A DNA stretch of 6,753 nt, from positions 6,076 through 12,828 of the forward strand of contig LXTK01000071.1 of assembly GCA_001643475.1 (NCBI GenBank). The letters run 5' to 3'. This DNA is from Proteobacteria bacterium SPGG2. GTDB lineage: Bacteria > Pseudomonadota > Gammaproteobacteria > Acidiferrobacterales > SPGG2. Under the pieces are notes generated by a model. The model was not told where the DNA came from. It did no database searches and saw only the letters and a program-made list of their open reading frames with translations. Position 1 is the first letter of the stretch. Each line of letters opens with the position of its first letter. Positions 1-4,707 of the stretch are shown here, piece after piece. Both the position numbers and the translations under genes were made by a program.

Positions 1-1
1 G

Positions 2-982
2 GACATTGCCTATCAATTGTGGAAGTTCGGTCTGCTGGGGCGCGACTTCGGTTACCGCGGGTTCTACACCTATCCGAACCAGCAGGTGGTTTGGATGAGC
101 ACAACCGATGGGCAAACCGACGCTCCCGCCTTCGGCCAAGCCGCGCGCGTCTACAACGTCATCGACTCGCGCCAGAGTTATCTTCAAAACATCGTCGCCG
201 CCGGCGTGCGCGCCCTGGGGTATGAAGAACAAGCGTGCAACTCCGTCCACTTTTCCTACGAGATGGTTGCGCTTTCGCCCCAGTGCGCGCGCGAGCTGGG
301 AATTGAAATCGCGCCCGAGGACGAGAAGAAACCCTTTGTGGAAGTCTCCGGCCGTAAGGGTCAGGGAGTGAAGGCCGACGACTTGCTGGACACGCTCGAA
401 GCGCGGGCGCTGGAAGAAGTGGAAAAGCGGCATCCCGACCTCGACTCCGCCACGCAGCGGGCCCTGGCCCACAAAATCGCCGTCGCCGCCCTGCGCTTTT
501 TTATGCTGCGCTTTACGCGCAACACCATTATCGTTTTTGATTTTAAAGAGGCACTCAGCTTTGAAGGGGAAACCGGACCCTACCTGCAATACTCGGTGGT
601 GCGCGCGCAAAACATCTTCCGCAAGCTGCGCGAAGCTGACCCTAACTACCCATTGGCCGAGTTGCCGGAACGAATCAACGCAGCGGCGGCGCAGCAGCGG
701 CTGGCAGCGCCGACCGGCGACGACCTCTGGGAGCTGGTCCTGGGGGCCTCTGAGTTGCGGTGGCTGGTGGAGGTGGCCGTGCGCGAGCAGGAGCCGGCGC
801 TGGTAGCCAAGTGGGCCTTCGGGTTGGCCCAGCGCTTCAATCTTTTCTATCACACCCACCATATCCTCAGCGAAGCTGACGCCGAGAAGAAAGCCTTTCT
901 CTTGCTGCTGGCCGATTTGATCCAACGCCAATTGACGCAGGCGCTGGCGCTGCTGGGGATCGAAATCCCGGAGAAAATGTAA
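2..982 (+). CDS. argS: Arginyl-tRNA synthetase, 3' part (5' end outside window)
   Basis: Class I synthetase that charges tRNA-Arg with arginine in the cytoplasm. The frame is open from base 2 (Asp-Ile-Ala-Tyr-Gln-Leu-Trp-Lys), so the TTG at 17 is internal and the gene starts upstream of the window. Seen in sequence: the DIAYQLWKFGLLGRDF segment; STTDGQTDAP; a KMSKS-equivalent loop at VSGRKGQGVKADDLLD; GPYLQYSVVRAQNIFRKL, which opens the C-terminal DALR anticodon-binding helical domain; and a typical C-terminal ending LLGIEIPEKM. The HIGH motif would lie in the missing N-terminal part. The TAA stop at 980-982 is one base from the next GTG start, so argS and the tldD fragment were probably one transcript. 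GC-rich codon use (GCC, GCG, CTG) differs from the genes right of 2308. Family assignment is firm; Acidobacteria-like origin is inference. Confidence 0.95.
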   Translation, partial: DIAYQLWKFGLLGRDFGYRGFYTYPNQQVVWMSTTDGQTDAPAFGQAARVYNVIDSRQSYLQNIVAAGVRALGYEEQACNSVHFSYEMVALSPQCARELGIEIAPEDEKKPFVEVSGRKGQGVKADDLLDTLEARALEEVEKRHPDLDSATQRALAHKIAVAALRFFMLRFTRNTIIVFDFKEALSFEGETGPYLQYSVVRAQNIFRKLREADPNYPLAELPERINAAAAQQRLAAPTGDDLWELVLGASELRWLVEVAVREQEPALVAKWAFGLAQRFNLFYHTHHILSEADAEKKAFLLLLADLIQRQLTQALALLGIEIPEKM

Positions 983-983
983 G

Positions 984-1193
984 GTGAAGCCGGCACCCCT
1001 GGAGTTCTTTTCCGCGCAGCACGGCATCGACCCGGCGCTGTTGCAGCGCGTGTTGGCGGAAGCGCTGGGGCACGGAGGCGACTTCGCTGACATCTACGTC
1101 GAGTTTCGGCAGAGCACTTCCCTGCTGCTGGAGGAGAGCCTGCTGAAGGGGTCGAGCGAGTCAGTGTCGCTGGGCGCCGGGGTGCGAGTGCTT
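984..1193 (+). pseudogene. tldD: TldD-type metalloprotease, N-terminal fragment cut off by the intron remnant
   Basis: The first ~70 residues match the N-terminal domain of TldD, partner of PmbA/TldE in a cytoplasmic zinc protease that processes modified peptides and antitoxins. Visible family features are the ADIYVEFRQS segment, the LLLEESLLKGSSESVSLGAGVRVL strand-rich stretch (compare YGDLYFQ...VLEDRIIKDG...GVGVRAISG in E. coli TldD) and the usual spacing between them. The start is GTG 984, one base after the argS stop, with GGAG at 970-973 inside the end of argS. At GVRVLG (about 1179-1196) TldD similarity stops and group II intron reverse transcriptase begins in the same frame. The remaining ~400 residues, including the zinc-binding HExxxH helix, are absent, so this piece cannot be active. 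The fused frame runs on to 1439. It could also be the tldE paralogue, but the N-terminus fits TldD better. Confidence 0.8.
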
Positions 1194-2251
1194 GGGGTGC
1201 CGACGGGGTTAGACCGTCTGCTCCAGCAAGCGATCCACCAGCTGTTAGGCCCCATCGATGAACCGACGTTCTCCGCATTCAGTGATGGGTTTCGCCCCGG
1301 CAAAAGCGCCCAGCAGGCGGGGCGCCAGGCGCAGCGCTATCAACAGGAAGGGAAAGCTGGGTCGTGGATATGGACTTGGCGAAGTTTTTCGATGCGGTCA
1401 AGCACGACAAGTTGCTATCGAAACTGTCCCACCGGATAAAGGATCAACGCCTATTGAGGTTGATCCGGTTCTATCTGCGGGCGGGGCTGAGGGCACAAGG
1501 TCTGGGGACGGTGCGGGATAAAGGCAGGCCACAAGGCGGTCCCCGATCACCTTTGTTATCCAATATCGTACTTGATGACTTGGACCAAGAGTTAGCGAGA
1601 CGAGGCCATGCGTTTTGTCGCTATGCAGACGAGGCTCAGGTGTATGTCAAGACGAAACGGGTGGCGCAAAGGGGGGTAGCCTCCTTGACAGCGTAGGTGA
1701 AAGGGCGGCTGCAACTCAAGGTTAACCGAGGAAAAAGCGCGGTTGCGAGCAGCAGCCACAGAGTTTATCTGGGTTATTCATGCATGGCGGGCAGGGACGC
1801 GAAACTGCGAGTGCCAAAGGAGACCCGCCAACATCTCAAGGCGAAACTCAAAGCGTTGTTTCGTCAGGGTAGGGGACGCAATCTGGTCCGATTCATGCGG
1901 GAGGATTTGAATCCGGTGATCAAGGGCTGGATAAACTACTTGGCCTTGGCGGCGGTGAAAAGATTCGCTGAAGACGTGGACGGCTGGGTCCGGAGGCGGC
2001 TACGCCTTATCCTGTGGCGCCGATGGCAGCGGCCGTGGACGAGGCGAAGGACACTGATGGCAGCGGGCCTTCATGAGGAACGGGCGGTGATGTCGGCATT
2101 CAACCGACGTGGCCCTCGGTGGAACTCGGCTGCATCGCATATGCATGCGGCGTTCCGAAAGCCGTTCTTTGATGGCCTGGGACTCGTGTCCACGGTCGAT
2201 GAACTGTTTAAACTTAGCGTGTTTCACTCCAGGAACCGCCTTGGTACGTGA
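1194..2251 (+). pseudogene. Group II intron reverse transcriptase/maturase, broken
   Basis: In an intact intron this multifunctional protein aids splicing and copies the intron into DNA. RT blocks appear in order: VPTGLDRLLQQAI and EPTFSAFSDGFRPGKSAQQA (block 2); then, after a frame change, WVVDMDLAKFFDAVKHDKL (block 3); KGRPQGGPRSPLLSNIVLDD (block 4); CRYADEAQVYVKTK (block 5); a thumb/X-domain stretch with LNPVIKGWINYLALAAVKRF; and RRRLRLILWRRWQRPWTRR. Lesions: the N-terminus (about 60-80 residues) is missing; one base appears lost at 1350-1357, so the frame starting at 984 ends at 1439 while the true protein continues in the frame carrying GTG 1364; the catalytic YADD is YADE; block 4 has Arg where Leu is usual; and TAG 1694-1696 sits where a Phe/Leu is expected before KGRLQLKVNRGKS. 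No HNH endonuclease domain is seen. The TGA at 2249-2251 lies inside domain V, as class C ORFs may do. Confidence 0.88.
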
Positions 2252-2268
2252 ACCGTTCGCCGGGTGGT
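2235..2268 (+). ncRNA. Group II intron domain V
   Basis: This is a 34-nt hairpin, the canonical domain V length. The lower stem ACCGCC (2235-2240) pairs with GGTGGT (2263-2268) including one G-U pair. The upper stem has GTACG (2244-2248) against CGTTC (2254-2258) with one T-T mismatch, closing a TGAAC loop at 2249-2253. Domain V carries the catalytic metal-binding core of the ribozyme. The mismatch suggests mild decay. It lies directly upstream of domain VI, as expected. Confidence 0.75.
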
Positions 2269-2270
2269 GT

Positions 2271-2304
2271 GAGAGCCTAGGGGCCGTGAGGCCCCCGGTT
2301 ACTC
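2271..2304 (+). ncRNA. Group II intron domain VI with bulged adenosine
   Basis: The hairpin pairs GAG (2271-2273) with CTC (2302-2304), AGCC (2274-2277) with GGTT (2297-2300) and GGGGCC (2280-2285) with GGCCCC (2290-2295), with a GTGA loop. A2301 is unpaired on the 3' side, the position of the branch-point adenosine. Six bases later the sequence reads AT (2306-2307), a fitting intron 3' end. The GC-rich stem might also slow transcription arriving from either side, but no T-run follows it. Confidence 0.7.
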
Positions 2305-2319
2305 CATCGCCACCGTAAA

Positions 2320-3264
2320 TCAACCACTACCAGAGCTTACTGCGAGTGACTGAACCCTAAGTTCGGTGTTGATTAGCCACTTGCGTATACGATTGGAGTC
2401 ACCAAACTTACTTAGTTTGCCCCGCGAGTTGAGGAGGATAATAACGAGAGGTCGGTTAGCGATCGTGGTACGCATGAGCAAGCAGTTACCGGCGGCAGCG
2501 GTGTATCCAGTCTTGCTCAGCTCGATATCCCATGAGTCTCGATGCACGAGACGGTTCGTGTTTCGAAAGCCGATCAGCTTGTTATCCTCCCAATTGGTAG
2601 CGATTACTTTTCGGCTGGTCGTTAAAACTCGAAGCAACCAGTAATCACGGGCAGCGGCAATAAGTTTCGCGAGATCATTTGCGGTGGATACGTTTTCACT
2701 GTGTAAGCCAGAGGGGTCAGCGAACCGGCTGTTAATCATCCCTAGTTCCCGAGCTTTCGCGTTCATCGCCGTAATCATTTCATCGCGACCACCTGGGTAG
2801 GTGCGGGCGAGGGCCGCCGCAGCCCGATTGTCAGAAGCAGCCAGGGCCACATGTAGCATGTCGAGGCGAGTCAAAACAGTTCCGTAGTGTAGGCGTGATT
2901 TGGTGCCCCTTAGGTGATCTCGATCTGCCTGGGTGATCTCTATCTTTTCCGCTAAGGATAGATTGGCGTCGAGTATCACGAGGGCAGTCATAAGTTTAGT
3001 GAGTGAGGCGATAGGTCGGGGTTCGTCCGCGTTGCGTTTATGAAGCGTTACGCCCTCACGCTCATCTATAATCAACGCCACCGAAGAACGTAGAAAAAGC
3101 CTGTTTGGATTGCCGTGGCGTGCGATTAGCGCCGCGGGCACTATCTGTGTGGGTTGTTGGGCTGGGCTGGTGGTGGGGTTTTGTGCGAAGGCCGGTATTT
3201 GAGTAAGTGTGATGGCGATGACCACAACACTTGTGATTTCCTTGACCGCAACTGGCATGCGCAT
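2320..3264 (-). CDS. pbpG: D-alanyl-D-alanine endopeptidase, PBP7 type (peptidase S11)
   Basis: Periplasmic penicillin-binding serine peptidase that cuts or trims peptide cross-links in peptidoglycan. The ATG at 3264 is chosen over the ATG at 3312 because AAGGA (3276-3272) stands 7 nt before it and a signal peptide follows directly: a basic start, the hydrophobic run VVVIAITLTQIPAFA, and a likely cut after Ala27. This gives 314 aa, close to E. coli PBP7. Catalytic motifs in order: S87-L-T-K90 (nucleophile Ser, general base Lys), S144-D-N146, and K251-T-G253. The small size and lack of the long C-terminal domain and membrane anchor of PBP5/6 favour the PBP7/8 endopeptidase branch. It is convergent with the intron remnant, whose predicted end is 12 nt from this TGA stop. 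No terminator of its own is visible before that point. The frame is intact. Class is firm; the exact symbol is by similarity of architecture. Confidence 0.9.
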   Translation of the reverse strand: MRMPVAVKEITSVVVIAITLTQIPAFAQNPTTSPAQQPTQIVPAALIARHGNPNRLFLRSSVALIIDEREGVTLHKRNADEPRPIASLTKLMTALVILDANLSLAEKIEITQADRDHLRGTKSRLHYGTVLTRLDMLHVALAASDNRAAAALARTYPGGRDEMITAMNAKARELGMINSRFADPSGLHSENVSTANDLAKLIAAARDYWLLRVLTTSRKVIATNWEDNKLIGFRNTNRLVHRDSWDIELSKTGYTAAAGNCLLMRTTIANRPLVIILLNSRGKLSKFGDSNRIRKWLINTELRVQSLAVSSGSG

Positions 3265-3271
3265 GGATTGG

Positions 3272-3276
3272 TCCTT
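3272..3276 (-). promoter_or_regulatory. Ribosome binding site that fixes the pbpG start
   Basis: Read on the minus strand this is AAGGA, 7 nt before ATG 3264. The upstream in-frame ATG at 3312 would put a polar 16-residue stretch before the signal peptide, so the shorter start is preferred. Confidence 0.65.
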
Positions 3277-3283
3277 GTGGCAA

Positions 3284-3312
3284 ATAGTAATAACAGTGGT
3301 CTGAATTATCAA
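3284..3312 (-). promoter_or_regulatory. Possible promoter for pbpG
   Basis: On the minus strand TTGATA (3312-3307) and TACTAT (3289-3284) are separated by exactly 17 bases. The transcript would begin very near the ribosome binding site, which is a weakness. An alternative -10 is GATAAT (3310-3305), with TTCAAG (3331-3326) 15 bases upstream, giving a more usual leader. Neither is strong. Confidence 0.3.
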
Positions 3313-3649
3313 AGTGGCTCGTTAACTTGAAGGCGGTTTCCTTGTAGTCCCGGTATCACTCGGGCCACACGTAAAAAGACGACATAGGACAGGGTGATCC
3401 CTGACCTTGGCGCCGTGGGCTTCAAGCGCCTACTCCATGGCAGCCAGGCTCGTCCCACCGATCATTAATCCTGGTACGGGCTTGGGCATGTTCAAGGTGC
3501 CCTGAAAGGACTCGGCCGTAACCCTATGATTCCTAGTGTATTTCCCTGTGTGTGCGAAAGCGGCCGCAGTTGTTGATCAAGTTCTTCTCCCCGGTCGGCG
3601 ACAGGACGTCTATATTTATACGTATAAATAACGGTAGAGAAATGGAGCG
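3313..3649. other. Gene-free stretch with a coding-like interrupted frame
   Basis: No intact gene is seen. On the minus strand one frame is open from 3576 to 3325 (84 codons) except for a TAG at 3432-3430. It reads like protein on both sides of that codon, for example NMPKPVPGLMIGGTSLAAME before it and ALEAHGAKVRDHPVLCRL after it. I do not recognise the family. It may be a decayed gene or chance. The stretch also holds a short hairpin (3387-3406), the 18-bp palindrome at 3613-3630, and the leader of the small plus-strand gene. Confidence 0.4.
3613..3630. repeat. Perfect 18-bp AT-rich palindrome, possible operator
   Basis: TATTTATACGTATAAATA equals its own reverse complement. It ends 13 bases before the GGAG (3644-3647) of the small basic protein gene and is far more AT-rich than the flanking DNA. 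The right half contains TATAAA, usable as a -10 element, so a dimeric regulator bound here could block transcription. Which protein binds it, if any, is unknown. Confidence 0.5.
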
Positions 3650-3652
3650 ATG

Positions 3653-3838
3653 ATGACGGAGAAATCTGCTGCGAAAGACAAGAAAAAAAAACGACAAGAG
3701 GCCGCGAGACGCGTAAAAACAGAGCGCCGCGATAAAGGACGCTGGGACCCTAAGGATGAGGACCGTCGGGACGGGTTTGGCCGCCGCCAACAGGACAAGG
3801 TCTGGGATCGTATCAACTCCAAATTCGATAAATCGTAG
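3653..3838 (+). CDS. Small, highly charged basic protein of unknown function
   Basis: The protein has 61 residues and is dominated by Lys, Arg, Asp and Glu, with no Cys and no membrane segment. The N-terminal third is a Lys run (AAKDKKKKRQEAARR), likely helical. The C-terminal part holds KDEDRRDGFGRRQQDKVWDR. ATG 3653 is preferred over the adjoining ATG 3650 because GGAG (3644-3647) is 5 nt before it and only 2 nt before the other. It stands alone, convergent with the iron-sulfur protein gene 39 nt downstream, and is preceded by an AT-rich palindrome that may control it. The composition would fit a nucleic-acid-associated or ribosome-associated protein, but nothing specific shows that. The good ribosome site and clear frame make it a likely real gene. 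Confidence 0.6.
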   Translation: MTEKSAAKDKKKKRQEAARRVKTERRDKGRWDPKDEDRRDGFGRRQQDKVWDRINSKFDKS

Positions 3839-3877
3839 CCTGCATGAGCCCAGCGCGGTTGGCGGTGTAGGCGCCGA

Positions 3878-4519
3878 CTAGTTGTCGTTGTCTTGGAACT
3901 TGATACGCCAGTGCGAGCCATCGCAAAAGGGCTTGTTTTTTGAGGCACCGCATCGGCATAGCGTGTAATGCTCAGTGGAGGCGCCCTCGCCCCACGACAC
4001 ATCTTTCAAGTCGATCCCGCCTGTTACCTGGTAGGGGCCGTCCTTGCACACGTAGATAGCAGAATCACGCTCTACATCACGATGCTCGACGGATTCGATC
4101 GAATAGCTCAGCGCGCCCGACGGGCATCGCCTAACCGTCTCAATAATTGCATCGACGTCGGCGCCGTCCGGGTTAATCCAGGGCTCTGCCCCCATACGCC
4201 ACACCGAACCTAGGCCATCCGTACACGCGCCGGCATGCGCACAAATGGCGCGATTGTCGTGAATCGCAATTTTCTTTCCGCTGTACGTAGTGCTCTTATC
4301 ATTCTTGCTGTCCGATAGATTCTTGCCCGAGAACCCATTCTTAGCATGAGCCCCATCGCAAAACGGCTTGTTTTTTGAGCCACCGCAACGACACAGAGCA
4401 GTCGTTTCTTTGGTGTCTAATTGCTGCTCTTTGGAATTGTTCAGGGTAGCCAAATTCTTGACGAGATATGGTCCGTTGTCGGCCATTTCGATTGCAACTA
4501 GACGTTGTGCTTTATCCAT
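3878..4519 (-). CDS. Double CDGSH iron-sulfur protein with central YjdI-like (Fer4_19) domain
   Basis: A 213-residue cytoplasmic iron-sulfur protein. Residues C43, C45, C54 and H58 (CRCGGSKNKPFCDGAH) and C188, C190, C199 and H203 (CRCGASKNKPFCDGSH) form two complete CDGSH motifs, each expected to hold a 2Fe-2S cluster with three Cys and one His ligand. Between them lies a domain like E. coli YjdI, with CAHAGAC, a PWINPDGAD segment and RRCPSGALSYS, a likely further cluster site. The start is ATG 4519, since GGAGGT (4532-4527) stands 7 nt upstream; the ATG at 4534 overlaps that ribosome site and is rejected. CDGSH clusters are redox-active and labile, and serve in electron or cluster transfer or sensing; the exact role here is unknown. 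It is divergent from the CNB-rhodanese gene across 188 bp, suggesting shared control. The two near-identical motifs suggest an internal duplication around the inserted domain. Confidence 0.9.
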   Translation of the reverse strand: MDKAQRLVAIEMADNGPYLVKNLATLNNSKEQQLDTKETTALCRCGGSKNKPFCDGAHAKNGFSGKNLSDSKNDKSTTYSGKKIAIHDNRAICAHAGACTDGLGSVWRMGAEPWINPDGADVDAIIETVRRCPSGALSYSIESVEHRDVERDSAIYVCKDGPYQVTGGIDLKDVSWGEGASTEHYTLCRCGASKNKPFCDGSHWRIKFQDNDN

Positions 4520-4526
4520 GCCATGT

Positions 4527-4532
4527 ACCTCC
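4527..4532 (-). promoter_or_regulatory. Ribosome binding site that decides the CDGSH gene start
   Basis: On the minus strand this is GGAGGT, a near-perfect Shine-Dalgarno sequence, 7 nt before ATG 4519. It overlaps the alternative ATG at 4534, making that longer start improbable. Confidence 0.8.
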
Positions 4533-4594
4533 ATCGAAATAAAATGACAAAGCGTCTTCGATTTCCAACGTCGCTACAAAAGTTGGACCGGTTG

Positions 4595-4621
4595 AGTATA
4601 CAAGAAGCAGCACTATGTCAC
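4595..4621 (-). promoter_or_regulatory. Possible promoter for the CDGSH gene
   Basis: On the minus strand GTGACA (4621-4616) and TATACT (4600-4595) each match five of six sigma-70 consensus bases. The 15-bp spacer is short. This would give a leader of about 70 nt. No equally good pair was found for the divergent plus-strand gene; AATAAT at 4679-4684 is only a weak -10 candidate. Confidence 0.3.
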
Positions 4622-4707
4622 CCGGTCACGGCCGGTAGGCATCCCCCTAGCGCCTTTCAGTATTATTGCTATGCTTTCAATAATTCGGCTTCTACGACTA
4701 ATTTGTG

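Larger units (their letters stand above)
1194..2307 (+). mobile_element. 5'-truncated group II intron (class C-like): decayed RT ORF plus domains V and VI
   Basis: The segment holds most of an intron-encoded RT/maturase reading frame followed by a recognisable 3' ribozyme end. The whole 5' RNA (domains I-III, the start of IV and the GUGYG-type 5' end) and RT block 0/1 are missing, so it cannot self-splice. Class C is inferred from the ORF type without an endonuclease domain and from the 3' end, where the ORF runs into domain V and a GGTGGTGTGAGAG string leads into domain VI. The 3' boundary at 2307 is predicted from the bulged A2301 in domain VI and the TACTCCAT ending, close to the TACTCGAT ending I recall for class C introns. 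The left limit is the join with tldD and could lie anywhere in about 1179-1196. Confidence 0.8.

Noticed and set aside
850..1278. Long minus-strand open frame opposite argS end and tldD
   Set aside because: Low-complexity Ala/Arg/Ser/Pro translation typical of the reverse frame of GC-rich coding DNA; argS and tldD are clear on the other strand.
984..1439. A genuine 151-residue fusion of a TldD domain and an RT domain
   Set aside because: The RT part shifts out of frame at about 1350-1357 and the tail after that is nonsense; the family signatures of both parts are truncated, so this is a join of fragments.
2000..2323. Minus-strand open frame across the RT C-terminus and domains V/VI
   Set aside because: Shadow of the RT X-domain and intron RNA; no family features.
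3387..3406. Hairpin CAGGG-TGAT-CCCTG as a terminator
   Set aside because: Only five perfect pairs plus a mismatch, and no T-run directly after it on either strand (the minus-strand T-run is about 10 bases away).
3858..3878. Stem-loop between the convergent small gene and the CDGSH gene as a bidirectional terminator
   Set aside because: Seven pairs including a G-T, with no T-run on either side; too weak to call.
3533..4002. Two minus-strand open frames over the small basic gene and CDGSH C-terminus
   Set aside because: They overlap genes with clear motifs and ribosome sites and show no family features.
4610..4645. CRP-like site in the CDGSH/CNB intergenic region (TGTCAC, GGTCAC)
   Set aside because: The half-sites are not in the inverted TGTGA-N6-TCACA arrangement.
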